DNA of 64,000 nt from Haliclona indistincta (taxonomy: Eukaryota; Porifera; Demospongiae; Haplosclerida; Chalinidae): NCBI GenBank assembly GCA_964017065.1, contig OZ024784.1:13187152-13251151 (forward strand). Direction: 5' to 3'. The notes under the pieces are model-generated. The model had not been told where the DNA came from, searched no databases, and worked only from the letters and a program-made list of their open reading frames with translations. This document shows, piece after piece, positions 23,905 to 35,989 of the stretch. Positions within the stretch are counted from its first letter, which is position 1, and every line of letters starts with the position of its first letter. The translations under genes were made by a program, and so were the position numbers.

Positions 23905-25868
23905 TCATTGTGTTGTATCTTTGCTGTCTCCCTGGTCAGAAGGAGGATGGGATATGTGCCTACTCTTAAATTTAGCAAGAGTCTTGCTGAGTCTCTTGCA
24001 AAAAATGTCAACCTCTTCTCTCTTCATTCCTATGGCAGCTGCTGCTGTAAGATATGAACAAGGATACCCATCATAATGTGCCCCCCAATTGGCAAAATCG
24101 TGTTTGCCAATAGTCTTTCTTGATCCTGGTGTGACAACTCTGTATAACATTAATGAAACAACTAGCTTGAAATTACTGCATTACCTTGTTCCGGATACAC
24201 TCCTGATGAACAACATGGAGCCCAGCTCTGTCCAATCCACATCACCAGACACGCTAGTGAGGCTCATTGCTAGTGGAAACACAAATAACTTCAAAAGCTA
24301 CTGTCCACCTCACCAATAGATATTGGATTATTAGGTGTGTGTAAAACAGTCTCTTTATGTGCACTAGCAACTATGCTAAGCTGCTCATGAAGATACTTGT
24401 AGTTCTCCTGAAAAGAATGGTAGAAAGTGATTAGTGTGTTGCTCAATCATGTCACCTTTCTTTCTGCTAGCAACTGCTTGTATCCTTTCCATCCAAGAGA
24501 CAGAAGAGTAATAAAAACGTCCATCGAGGGAGTGGAAGAAGCCCGACCTGTTATCATGGTAAGCTATGGTTAGGATAAAAACAAGCAAATAATCTAACCA
24601 GGATATGTCTGAGCTACTTGGTGCACAAACTCTTTAGACATAGAGCTAGCAACCACTGCACCGCCGACAGGCACCATAAAGTTTTTGTCAGTGCTCTGAA
24701 CAAAAGCATCAACTCGTCCTACCCTTGCAGCTTCCTGGAGCAAGTACATGCACTTGGTCGACTGAATCCCGTAAGCATTATTGACCAGATGAGGCAATGA
24801 CAAACGAGCACATATTTTAGCAATATCAGGCAATCTGGAGAATAATTATTATGCACAAGCACTCTTTGGTGATATTTTTACCTATCAGCTGCTCTGGGAG
24901 CAAAACAGCTAGTAGTTGATAGGACACAAACAACATTGTTAGCACCACACTGCTCTATAGCTCTCTCTATCCCAGTCAAGTCTGTTCTCAATTCATCTCC
25001 TTCAAGTATGTTCTCTACCACTATTGGCTCATATCCTGAAACAAGGCAACAAACATAGAGGACTCCTGAGATAGACTAACCTGCAGATATTATACACTTG
25101 AAGCAGGATTTCTGGTCTATTCTCGGCCATATTACATACTTGGCCTCTGGTCTTTGTTGTCGAAGTGATAGCAGAACAAGCAGCATAGCCATACCAGTAG
25201 CCACAGGTATCAGCACACAAGCCTGTGTGGATGGGACTCCTAAAGTTGACAGTAGATTGAAATTTAGGCACCCACTTTTTAATTGTGAGGTTCCTACCAG
25301 TTCGTCTGATTAGATCCAGTAACAAACTGTTAGTCAGCTTGTTTAGTAGTGAGGAACCAGCAGCCTTGGGTTGCACTGCTGAGACATCACCTGATCTCCC
25401 AATACCATGACCAAGCCTATAGTAGACAGCATAATTATGGTGAGCAGTGGTTAATGACTGATCACACCTGAAGTGCCTCTCAGCAACAAGATGTGAGGCT
25501 ATTCTTGCCTCTCGCTCTCCCACACCAACATTCTCTGTATACAGTACATAATTAATAACTATTATTAACCACCTGAACCAAAATACCAGGAAAATTGTTG
25601 CTGTCCATCACAGACAGCTCTTGTAGTAGCAATTGTATTCTTTGATCACTCCAGCCATCATCAGGTAGCTTGTGCTGAAATTATAATAATAATTATTGTT
25701 AGAGTCTACTAGATAATTATTGTTGGGTTGTTGTTAGAATAGAGACAATCTTACTTGTTCCAGTAAAATTCGCACATGCTTTTCATGTGTTCTTCGAGCG
25801 TCTCTTCCTTGGTTAACATACGTAAGAGGGACCAACGACGCAGCTGCAGCTAGGCTATCTGCGTTCAT
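23905..25868 (-). CDS. SEPSECS: O-phosphoseryl-tRNA(Sec) selenium transferase
   Basis: Multi-exon minus-strand gene. Exon 1 is 25755-25868 ([14 protein letters not shown]...). Recognised blocks in order: [89 protein letters not shown]; and [14 protein letters not shown], whose Lys is the expected PLP-binding residue. The C-terminal block has [20 protein letters not shown] and the stop is at 23905. The enzyme is the last step of selenocysteine-tRNA synthesis, turning phosphoseryl-tRNA(Sec) into Sec-tRNA(Sec) with selenophosphate. Its presence implies the species makes selenoproteins. Nine or more introns, all short. Not every internal exon edge was checked. Confidence 0.93.
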
Positions 25869-26017
25869 ACTGTACTGTTCATAATATGCACAGCATGCAG
25901 CTAACCGATCTCGTGGACCGATCTATATCTCCGACGTCGTGGTCCGTGGATCGATATCCGTAAATTAACCACACCCACCTATAGGTTAGCGCGTTTGTAG
26001 GCGTGGTTACATAAAAA

Positions 26018-27056
26018 ATGTCGCGCACTTCGGAGTACAGGAAGCCGCCATCTGTGACAAGACAGGGGTTTGATCCAGGATCTCAGATTGTCGTGACCGT
26101 GGAAAGTGTTTTTGATGGCGGGATTATTGCATTTGCTCAAGATTCTACGGGAAATGAGTATCGTGGTGCTTTGCTTGGTATAGACAATAGCCAGACGTTC
26201 GGGTAAGCTGTCATCACTGGATTTTTATTCTGCATGCACTATGCGATAGCTATAAAATAGCGGTATTCTGAAGAAAATGTTTGTTACGTTCGGCGAATCA
26301 TGTACATGTACCGTACCGCCTTTTGTTATGACGTGTGCGTGCATCACGTGCGTAATTTAAGTGTAAACTATTTTCAATACTACAGACCTACTGTGCTCAA
26401 AAATTGCTCTGAAATTGCAAATCCTTTGACTGTTATACATGATCACAATTACCATCACAACATCAAAGAATCTGGTACGAAAATTTGACTTTAAAGTGCA
26501 TACATAGTATAATCCATCTTTGTCAATAGTGTTGCAGGTTACTCGAGCAGTTCCTAGTCAAGTTCTCCTATCGTGGGGGTCCTTACCTGAATTAAATCCA
26601 CAAGATCAGAAGGAGACAGCGGTACATGGGTTAGCCTCCAGAGAGCACAAGAGAGAACCAGTAGACTACAATACTAAGAGTGCTGAGGTGTGGTCACGAC
26701 CCCCTCCACAACCAGCTGCAAACAATCATGAACTGTGGGTACCTTCCACAATCACTAATTCCTTTTCTCGAGCTGCCAAGTCTTCTGCACTGTACAAAAT
26801 AGGTGTTAGCATTCGAAATCAGCAAAGATCCAGCCGGAAAAGAAAACTATTCACACCAAGTGCTAGTCAAATTACCCCAGCTTCCATGCTAACAACAATT
26901 AACAATTCTCCACAAAACAACTCTGAAGACAGTCAGAGCATTTCTAGTGATGAAAGTTCATCATCATCTTATTCCGTGAGCAGCCAGACATCATCAGGAG
27001 CACGACCCCTCAAAGAATTTTCTCTCAAAGTTCCCAAGTTAGAATTAAATAAATAA
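26018..27056 (+). CDS. PWWP2-like N-terminal-module protein lacking a PWWP domain
   Basis: Exons 26018-26202, 26386-26474 and 26551-27056; tandem acceptors at 26548/26551 differ by one codon. Total about 259 aa. The first 75 residues (DPGSQIVVTVESVFDGGI, YRGALLGID) resemble the conserved N-terminal beta module of PWWP2A/B. A proline patch follows (EVWSRPPPQP) and then a basic cluster (SSRKRKLF), again in PWWP2 order. The C-terminus is serine-rich and ends with KEFSLKVPKLELNK. No PWWP domain is encoded before the stop, nor in the 112 bp before the convergent TTC1 gene. Assignment rests on short similarity and is moderate; PWWP2 proteins are chromatin adaptors. Confidence 0.5.
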
Positions 27057-27168
27057 GTCGTGTCATTAAAATCAAAATGTCTCACCTGTACTCTATATCC
27101 TTCACTGAATATCCTTGTCATAACCATGATAATACGTATTATTATTGTAAACATGAATAAATTAATTT

Positions 27169-28302
27169 TTATTTTTTAAAGTTGACAGAGTATCCTCCAG
27201 TATTTGGGTCCTGTTGAAACTGAAAATTGTCTGTAGAAAGACCGAATGGTTTGAGAACAGTATTGCCTAGTTCTTTGAGCTTGCCTGGGGAAAGGTATTG
27301 GTGAATGTATGTTACATGTTACTTACCAAGCATCTCGGCTTTGAGTTTTTCTTGTTGCTCTTTGATTTGTTCTGGCAATCTCTATAAGATGAGGTAGATC
27401 ACAAGAACACAGACTAGTCTAATTTCTTACCATAACTGCTTGTCTAGCAGACTGTTGTGATGGATCTAACACCAGCACTCTCTTATAGTCTATACATCAA
27501 GGAATGATATTAAGTACCACTGTGCAATACTTGCCTTCTAGAGCATCCTCTAGTTTTTCTTGAGCCTCATAAGACTGTGCTCTTCTCAACAATGCCTTGA
27601 GATAATCAGATCTGAGCTCCAATGCTGCAATTAACAAATAGATTAATGCTATGACACACTGACATTACACCTTTTGTACAATCTTGAACTACATCTTCAT
27701 GACTCTCCTAAGTACAACAGAATGATTTTCATTATGATACTGTTCGAGGTGCAAACCAATTTCATGTGGCAAGCTGCTCTATTGGCATAGCAGACAGCCA
27801 GCTCCTGGTCACAATCCGGAGGATAGACTGTCACTGCCTCAGAATAAAGTTCTATTGCCTTGTAGTAGTCTAAACAAATTTTAGTAAGGATACAGGATGA
27901 GTATACAGCTCACCACCACTCTTAAACGCTTCATTTCCCTTTGCTTTTGTTTTAGTCGCTTGCTCTTTCATTTCCTATTAAAAACACATGCATATGTACA
28001 TGCAACAATGCATCGTACCCTACCTTGCGCTGTTCTTCTGTCAGCTCAACTTTACCCTCTTGTGTGACATTTGCACTCTCACATACATATCTATTGTCTA
28101 GTCCAGCAACAAAGTTTCCTTCATCTGTATTACCTCTTTCTTCTGTCACGTTTGGTTCCTTCATCGAGCTTCTAGTTTCTTCTTTGGTCTTCTCCTCACT
28201 ATGCTGAGATTGTGTGCCATCAGATACGTTTATTTTTTCTAGTCTACCAGCTATGTCTCCCTCGTCTGCTGACTGATATTCATCGTCTGAACAGGCGGCC
28301 AT
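27169..28302 (-). CDS. TTC1: tetratricopeptide repeat protein 1
   Basis: Exon 1 is 28024-28302 ([15 protein letters not shown], acidic and low complexity). Later exons encode three TPRs: [32 protein letters not shown], with [20 protein letters not shown]; and KLEDALEDYKRVL. The C-terminus, [20 protein letters not shown], is diagnostic of TTC1 (TPR1) and the gene ends SVNFKK. TTC1 is a cytosolic adaptor reported to bind Hsp90/Hsp70 tails and small GTPases. An upstream in-frame Met at 28338 would add 12 residues, but it lies deep in the 80-bp divergent promoter shared with the TRAF gene. Confidence 0.9.
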
Positions 28303-28382
28303 GTCAGTAGGTGTGTACGTGTGCCACATGGATACCACGCCCTACAAGTACAATAATGTAATTATTAGCCGGCTAAAGCAAT

Positions 28383-31069
28383 ATGGCGAGTCTGCCCGAG
28401 TTATCTACGTTGCAGTTGGGAGGATACGACTACGATTATGTTGATTCTCCTCCTGAATCACTTACTTGCCCTGTATGCCTGCTTCCTTTCCGGGATCCAC
28501 ACATGCTTGACTGCTGTGGTGCAAAATACTGTGAGGTGTGTATTAGCCGCGTAAAGGCAGCTGGACAGCCATGCCCACTTTGCAAGCAATACTTCAATTC
28601 ATTGCTCGACCGTGAGAAGCAACGAAACGTTTTGAGTTTGCGAGTTTACTGTTCGAAAAAGAAGCTGTGGTGCGTGTGGCAGGGTGAACTACGCCACTTG
28701 GACAAGCACGAGAAGGAAGAATGTGGATGGGAGCTAGTAGAATGCCGTCATCAGTGTGGCAAGCCAGTGCCTCTCCGTCATCTGTCACAGCATGAGGAAG
28801 AATGCTCAAATCGATCGGTGAGCAACAGCAGTCAGGATGGTCTGATGCACAGCATAGAGACAAAACTAGCACTTGAAAGGCAACATCATAGCCATGAAAT
28901 GGCTTCCATGAGAGATGAGTTTGAGAAGAGGCTAGAACAGCAGAAGAGAGACTATGAAACCAAGCTTGAGCAGCTAAGGCAAGAAGTGAAGGAAGTCATC
29001 GTACCACAGTGCGTTGCTATGTACCAGAGGAGAGGTGGGTACTTAATACATATAGTAGCAATGTCAGAAACTGTATAATATTATAATTATTTTGAAAACA
29101 TTTCCTCCATAGCAATGTACTTTATATTTTGAAAACATTTTCTCCGTATAATTGACGGCACAGACCATGTCTCCAGTGAACAGCATACACGCTGTTTGAT
29201 CGTTCACAGACATGATAAAGCTGAATTTGTGACAGTTTCTTTGTAAAATCGTGCTTCTAGAATTGACATTTGCATGTGCAATAATTATCGTTGTCAAAAA
29301 TCGCAATACTTTTGAAAATGTACGGTCGTTTCTCAAGCTGCCACTATAGCGCTGATTTTGCCATTCCAGGGACAAATAAACACGTTACACCTAAATTACT
29401 TTTAGCCAAGTTTCTTTGTGGAATCTATTGTATGGTAAACCTGATATATACTTTGTCACTTTCAGCTTGTTTAGTTTGTTTAGCTTGTTTAGTTTGCATG
29501 CTTCTAACGTCAGACAAACAAACTGTTAGTTCTTCTGTTGCAGTCACAAGGATACTAGTAGGTATACTCTTTCAGCAGAAAAAGTTGTCTGCCTGGATCC
29601 TATGCTTAGCACAGCGAAAGTTATCCAAAAACGGGCCATAAAAGCAAGTAATTGAATGGGCGTGCTATTACGTCATGTTGATTTATACAGGAAGTTACGG
29701 AGATTCCTGGCCCACTGCTCGCGTGATTTATTCTATGTTGCAGTAACGCCACTATGTATGCTTTGAACTAGTTATCTCACACGTACGTAGTGTTAGATTA
29801 TTTCTAGTGAAAATAAAATTTTCTCTGACAATATAGTGCACCATTGTCATGTTGACAATCTTAAGTGTTAGTTATACTGTGCTGGTGTGCTACTCGCGTA
29901 TAGGCACATATCGTCTGTTAAGCAGTGCACATTTGGTGCAGCTCTGCAGAGGACATCTCCTTTTTTGTGGAAAAGTTATTAGCATGCACATAACCAGTAG
30001 TCTAGTACTGCATGAGGGTGGAAAAGTACTTCAATGTTGTTGACTCCCACATAATGTTATTTTACTGATAAAACTCACAATACTTAATGATTTGTATTAC
30101 AATTACTCAGATCAAAATGTCAGTTCTACCAGCCACTATCCTCCCGGTGGTATTACTAATCACTACCCTCCTGGCGATAATTCTACCAGCCACTATCCTC
30201 CTGGTGGTATTACTAGTCCTACCAGTCAATATCCTCCTGGTGGTATTACTAGTCCTACCAGTCAATATCCTCCTGGTGGTATTACTAGTCCTACCAGTCA
30301 ATATCCTCCTGGCGGTATTACTAGTCCTACCAGTCAATATCCTCCTGGTGGTATTACTAGTCCTACCAGTCAATATCCTCCTGGTGGTATTACTAGTCCT
30401 ACCAGTCAATATCCTCCTGGCGGTATTACTAGTCCTACCAGTCGTTATCCTTCTGGCAATGTTACCAGTCACTATCCTTCTGGCAGTGTTACTACCAGTC
30501 ATTATCCTTCTGGCAGTTCTACCAGTCATTATCTTTCTGGCAGTTCTACCAGTCATTATCCTTCTGGCAGTGTTACCAGTTCCAGTCACTATCTCCCTAC
30601 TAATGCTAACACTCACTACCTTCCCTGTGAGTTCACCATGAGCAAGTATTTCCAGCTAAAAGCAACCAGTGAGATGTGGTATAGCCCACCGTTTCATACT
30701 CAACCTTATGGATACAAGCTTTACCTTGCAGTGTATGCTAATGGCAGTGGTGGAGCCACTGGCAAGTACCTGTCCGTGTTTTTAGACCTCATGAAGGGAG
30801 AACATGATGACAATCTACCATGGCCATTTCAAGGACGCATCACATTTCAACTGCTAAATCAAAAAGAAAATGCAAACCACATTTCATGGACTGCAGACTT
30901 TAGCCAGTGGCCGACATGTGGAGCGAGAGTGGTAGATGAAGAACGAGCTAATCGAAGGGTGGGCAATCCCAAATTCATCCCTCACAGCCATTTGAATGAC
31001 AATGCAGCATCAAGGATGATTGAATATCTTCAAGATGATTGCCTCAAATGGAAAGTACATTTTTACTAA
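28383..31069 (+). CDS. TRAF-type protein: RING, TRAF zinc finger, coiled coil, repeat linker, MATH
   Basis: Two exons, 28383-29034 and 30111-31069 (536 aa), separated by a 1076-bp intron, one of the longest outside NOP56. The RING finger (about aa 30-63) has CPVCLLPF and CPLC. TRAF-type zinc fingers (about 95-150) include CRHQCGKPVPLRHL and are followed by a coiled coil (about 155-212). The linker (about 218-390) is encoded by a 36-bp minisatellite (SPTSQYPPGGIT units). The C-terminal MATH/TRAF domain (about 391-536) has YGYKLYLAVYANG and LPWPFQGRITFQLL. Domain order is that of signalling TRAF E3 ligases acting below TNF/Toll-type receptors. The individual TRAF class is not decided. No recognisable exon was seen in the intron. 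Confidence 0.88.
30215..30466 (+). repeat. coding minisatellite, 36-bp unit, about seven copies
   Basis: Six near-identical 36-base units (agtcctaccagtcaatatcc...) plus a diverged seventh, followed by shorter degenerate relatives to about 30600. The period is a multiple of three, so the reverse strand and other frames are also open. Each unit encodes SPTSQYPPGGIT. Confidence 0.92.
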
Positions 31070-31268
31070 ACTTAACATACACCTGTACTGCATGCAATAC
31101 AAGAAACATTGTAGTCTCATACCCAAGGTTGACTCTGCCACTTTTTGCTGTGAAATAATCATTATTGTACAAATAATTCTTGTAGCACATCATCCGAAAA
31201 CAGTGAAGAAGAAAACAGTGTGAATTGCTAGAGATGGGTATTGTTAAGAATACCAGTATAATAATGAG

Positions 31269-33822
31269 CTAAAAAGTTTTCTGATCAATCACTCTTGGGC
31301 CGTTCTCATCAAATTCCCTGCGAGAGATCCATATCTTTTTGAAAGTGTCCAAAGCAGCAAGAATGGAACCACTACACAACAAAATAAATTTTAACAGTGT
31401 GTGTTGCTAAATACCACTATGCATGTAAATAAAAAACAGCCTTTCATACAAAGTATCGATGCTTACCCCATCCACGTGGAGTACAGTCGGTCTTGTGGGG
31501 CAGATATCTGCAATCAATTTAGTATAATAATACACCAACACGGCATCAAGTGTATGTGTACTACAATGGCTAACCCTGATCTTCATATCTCTTGGTGTTA
31601 ACTTTTTCATCTCGCTAAGCAGTCGATCTCCAAACCCTAACATTTTAGCAAATTATGTCATTGTGTGCATAAGCTACTGACTACCTTTGTAGAGTGTAGA
31701 GCCGCCTGATAGTACAATACTGGAGTAGAACACTTTCCGAAGGTCAAGATCTGATCTTTGTATAGCATATGACAGAACCTGTAGGTATCATACAGGGGTT
31801 TGCGAGAGGAAACAAATATAAACAAACCTCGTGAATTCCTTCACTTTCTTCGCCTATCAGGTATGGTTGGAACAGCACTTCTGGTGCTCTAAAGCGTGCT
31901 CGACCAACCTATAACAGCACTAATACAGTACTGGTTGAGTGTGTATAAATCAAGTACCTCGATAACAGAACCATCAGGTAGAGTATACAACGCTTTCTCA
32001 CTATCTGTAGATTCCTTAGAATAGAAAGAAAATAGTGATAGTAGGTGACAACGAGATGGTGTCTAACCTCTTTGTGTGGTTGCAGTGCAATATGACATAG
32101 ACTCTGTTGGACACACATCAAATTATTTTGTTCTTTTATATTGTCTTACCTCTTTCATTACTCTGACTACTTCAAACTCTGCAGAGGTCTTAAAAATGTA
32201 GCCTTCTCTTCTGAGTAGTTGCTGGAAATGCCTAGTCACATCTCTGGAATAAAGCAAGTAAATGGTGACTGTGATTGTGAAGTCTATGGAAACCAACCTT
32301 CCAGCAACATCTGCTCTCATAATAGAGTGAGGGAGAGCAAAGCCCTCATATATAGGCACAGCATGAGTCACACCATCACCAGAGTCTAGTACCACACCTG
32401 TTGTGCGCCCAGTAGCATAGCTAGATAGATAGAAAGGAACGAAGATGTTGAATAATTGGGACAAGCCTGAGCGAGGCCCACATTAATTGTGACAATGTTC
32501 CCAGAAACTTTGTATGTATCTATCAATCTATCTATTTGTTACTGGGTGCGTTTGTCGCCCCAATATTCCCGAGAATTAGAACACGCATATTAAATCGATA
32601 ACACATAGTGCACATGGTCCATAACAACTGGTGACGCCCATTGGCCATTGCTGCACATGGGAGCATGAGTGTGAATGCAGTCTAACGGCTCAATGATATC
32701 ATGAGCTCAATCGGTACTTTAGGAGCTTGGACAACTCTTGATGTATGAGTTAAAACGGTGAAAGCTGGCTTCTTGTGTGACAGGCTTGGACAGAGGGTTC
32801 TCGGTAATCAAGAAGCTTGCTATTGTGTATTATGTTGTCAGCAAGTTGCTTGCTGCTGGCACTAGTGTTCAGAAATTAGCTTAGGCTTGCTTCATTAAAT
32901 ATACTAGAAATATTTATATGTACTACTCACAGGCTAAGTACTGCTTGCATGGAGACATAAAGTGCTGGAACATTGAATGTTTCAAAGAAAATCTGTTAGA
33001 GACAAGAATTCAAAATAATAATTATTGTACACACATAATAATTATGTACAATATGTGCATACTATAGTGTAAGCACCTCGGCAGCCTTTTGTCTGTTCTT
33101 TCTAGGGTTTAGTGGTGCCTCAGTGAGCAAGACAGGATGCTAGAGAAACAACATTAGTCCACCACTGTTGTATGGTGACACTATGAACTCACGTCTTCAT
33201 ATGCTGCTTGTAACTGGTCTTTAGAGTACACGTACTGAAGGAAACAAGCATTATTATTATATACATGTACACATTGTAGAACCCTTACATTCCAAATTTG
33301 TTCCATATCATTCCAATCAGTGACAATGCCATGCTATAAGATAAAGAGAGAACAACATAATGAGAATACTTTATCCAAACTAACCTCAATAGGGTACTTG
33401 ATGTTTAGTAGTCCCCTGTTCTCCTGCAGACAATGATAACGTCTATAATACTATAGTAACACAAATAAATACCTCAGCTTTAGGTCCAATAAATACATCA
33501 CCCTCCAGTCCTCCTGCCATCACTTTAACATGCTTGGGTCGTCCAACACTAAGTAGTTATCGTTGAAAAAATGGTGAAAGTATTTTACCAGTAATTAAGC
33601 TATAAACACTTCAGTCATGCCATAGCCCTTATTACTCAGTCTGATATACAGAACTCACTAGCTCGCAATGCGCACTTTGGGCTCCTCATCACCGGCAAAA
33701 CCAGCCTTGATGATGCCAGACCCCTGGAAGCAACAGATAGAATTCAGCCAATTTAAAATTATCGTGTAGCGCCTTACATTGTCAATAACAATAGGTTGAC
33801 TTGTTATAAGATCATATGACAT
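31269..33822 (-). CDS. ACTR1A: actin-related protein 1 (centractin), dynactin filament subunit
   Basis: The start at 33822 gives [18 protein letters not shown]. Further exons give [152 protein letters not shown] and the end PRVIDQKTF. All follow centractin rather than conventional actin. In the family it forms the short Arp1 filament of dynactin, which links dynein to cargo. Vertebrate A and B paralogues cannot be distinguished here. About a dozen short introns; one (about 32420-32932) is 500 bp and has no recognised content. Confidence 0.93.
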
Positions 33823-34035
33823 CTTGCAGGGCGCTCTACGAGGCTCTCCACACCGAGCTACACACCAACAGTATTTCTCCTCCTTTTCCTCGCGACAATC
33901 GTGAACGGAAATAAACGGAGAATTGGCAGAGCGCTCCGTACACGTGGGTGGGACCGAGGTGGAACAACCCGAAGACAAAAACCCCGAATGCAAAGCTACC
34001 GTCTTCGTGGCCTGAAGGACTATCATGATCAGACA

Positions 34036-35214
34036 ATGAGTAGATATCTAGCTACTGAAGGTGCCGTCAGATTGATCCTAGTTGCTGTATTCTTGTAAGG
34101 CTAGAGCGTGCATCAACGATCAGCTGATCATTAATTTTCTTTGCTCTGTAGCTTGCTGGAATGCAGTGAGCCAGTACTAAGACCAATTCCAGTCGAACAG
34201 TTCTGGTTATACAGGTATCCACATCATGATAGCACAGTTTCCAATCTGCTTCTTTTGGTGGGTTGAGTAGTCTGTGGTTGATGAGTGTGTCTGTCGATCT
34301 TTCATATGTACAGACAATGAGTACCTTTCTTCCTGCCCTGTTTATTCTGGTAACTTATTTGAAAACCAGAGACAAGAATGATCTAATACAAGGCATGCTA
34401 GGTATGCAGGTTGAGGCCACTATACATGTTGCTATATCAGTCTTCCATTGCAGCTCTGACACTGTGTCTATGCTTGAATGGGGTGGTGACAAATGTAATC
34501 AAGCTATCCGTGGGAAGGCAGGTTCCAGAACACTGCTAATCTACTTTATACTGATTGTATTGTAGGCCTCGTCCTGATTTTCTCTTTCGATGCTTTCCTG
34601 ATGGTAACATTGATAGCGACCTGCAGTGTACTGGTGACAGAGCAACTATCATTCAGGGACGAAAAAGCTTTCCTAGTGGTCATTCATCATGTGAGCTGAT
34701 AGAGAGACAAAATTTATTTATAGACCAATCATGTCTCTACTAGTTATATTTACAGGTTTTGTGTTTGTGTCACTTTACTTGACCAGCAAACTGCAGTGTT
34801 TTAGTGCTGAGGGCAGGAGCCACTCATGGAGGCTATTGGCTGTGATTCTGCCGCTATTGTCAGCTGCAGTTGTAGCTCTTTCAAGAGTGCAAGACAACCG
34901 TCATCATTGGGAGGGTCAGCAGCTTATCTAGGGTTGTGTTAAGACTTTATGCTCTCTTTCTACAGATGTTGCAGTAGGCGCTCTCCTAGGTTAGCATAGC
35001 TGTGATGCTACTGATTGCGTTTGTTACTGTCTGTTTCATAGGCACTGTGGTAACTGTGCTTGTGTACCTGCACCACTTCCCCTCTCCCTTCACACCAGAC
35101 ACTGCTATTGCTTCTAATGGTGCTACCATTACTCCTGCGAACAGCAGTGCATTACTGCCTCATGCATCTAGCGCCAGCAGACTACCAGTACTCACTGACG
35201 TGAAAACTTTATGA
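34036..35214 (+). CDS. PLPP5: phospholipid phosphatase, PLPP4/PLPP5 type
   Basis: Eight exons: 34036-34094, 34152-34257, 34314-34401, 34454-34517, 34566-34690, 34756-34914, 34966-34989, 35042-35214 (265 aa). It is an integral membrane enzyme of the PAP2 superfamily. The three catalytic motifs are present: KLSVGRPRP (K-x6-RP), FPSGHSS and [12 protein letters not shown] (SR-x5-H-x3-D). [18 protein letters not shown] is specific to the PPAPDC1/PLPP4-5 branch. It dephosphorylates phosphatidate or diacylglycerol pyrophosphate (family knowledge). Intron 4 appears to be GC-AG (AAG|GCAGGT, 34518-34565), since only this restores VGRPRPDF. Confidence 0.92.
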
Positions 35215-35479
35215 GCCTGGGACCAACACTCAGTTATACAATAATTATACATGAATCTGTACTTGTTTTATTATGATGATAACACAAATCATGTCGTTAC
35301 AGCAATGAAGCCCAAACAGTTGAGAAAGATTATGACACATAAAACTGGATAACAAGTTGTATATTGCATGTATGTCTGTTAATCTGTTAAATGATGAATT
35401 TGACCAAGTACATCAGCAGTTTGTTCCATACTGATAAAGTAGGAGTATTATAATGTATTCACATCATGTTAGGTTACCA

Positions 35480-35945
35480 TTACCTTCTTCCAACATTATC
35501 TGCCCTATAAAAAAAAACAATAATCATAGGAAATATTACAAACTTGACACTTACTGATCTAAAGCCTTGTTCAATAGGCTTTCTACAAGTCTCAGCTTCT
35601 GCAGTACGTATAACAACACAGTGTCTATATGAAACAAAATACACATTCAATAGAACTACCCACAGCAAGAGTGACATCCATAGATACTTCTTGAGATGCA
35701 GTTTGCTTTGCAGATTTTAGTAAAATCTACAGAACACAAAATTAATCATAGTAGCCTAACTGGCAAAATAATAGAGATTTGACCTCTTTTGATAAGGAAT
35801 GTCTCCGCACACAAGCAGCAACCTTTCCACATTCTTCGATGTCTTTTTCCAGAATCACTGCTATCCTCTCCTTGGCTCCTTTGCTCTGGTCGCGCTTCAC
35901 TGATGGAGCTCGCGTTTGTGTGTGCTGATGATCACTAGTAGCCAT
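35480..35945 (-). CDS. BORCS7: BORCS7-like small coiled-coil protein (BORC complex)
   Basis: Four exons: 35784-35945, 35660-35726, 35555-35624, 35480-35504, giving 107 aa (human BORCS7 is 106). The pattern EKDIEECGKVAACVRRHSLS followed by EILLKSAKQTASQEVSM resembles the BORCS7 EKVTTCG... and ELLGQAARNMVLQED segments. The C-terminus is helical (LLYVLQKLRLVESLLNKALD). BORC recruits Arl8 to lysosomes to drive kinesin transport. Similarity is short and by eye, so the symbol is tentative. It starts only 44 bp from the divergent SLU7 start codon. Confidence 0.6.
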
Positions 35946-35989
35946 TTTGAAGGCGTGACACTTTCCAAGCTCCTCCTACTTTCACCAAC
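35946..35989. promoter_or_regulatory. 44-bp bidirectional promoter, BORCS7-like / SLU7
   Basis: Only 44 bases separate the two divergent start codons. Either transcription starts lie inside the opposing coding exon or both 5' UTRs are a few bases long. The + side is pyrimidine-rich (ctcctcctactttc). Confidence 0.6.

Noticed and set aside
29291..29641. 116-codon frame in the TRAF intron
   Set aside because: No recognisable protein features beyond a hydrophobic stretch, no exon signals in phase with the TRAF, and composition like intron.
30215..30466. CRISPR-like regular repeats
   Set aside because: The units are directly adjacent with no unique spacers and lie in a coding exon of a eukaryotic gene.
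30107..30616. 169-codon minus-strand frame with TGRTSNT repeats, and a second + frame with VLPVNILL repeats
   Set aside because: These are shadows of the 36-bp minisatellite, which is open in several frames. Only the frame joined to the MATH domain is supported.
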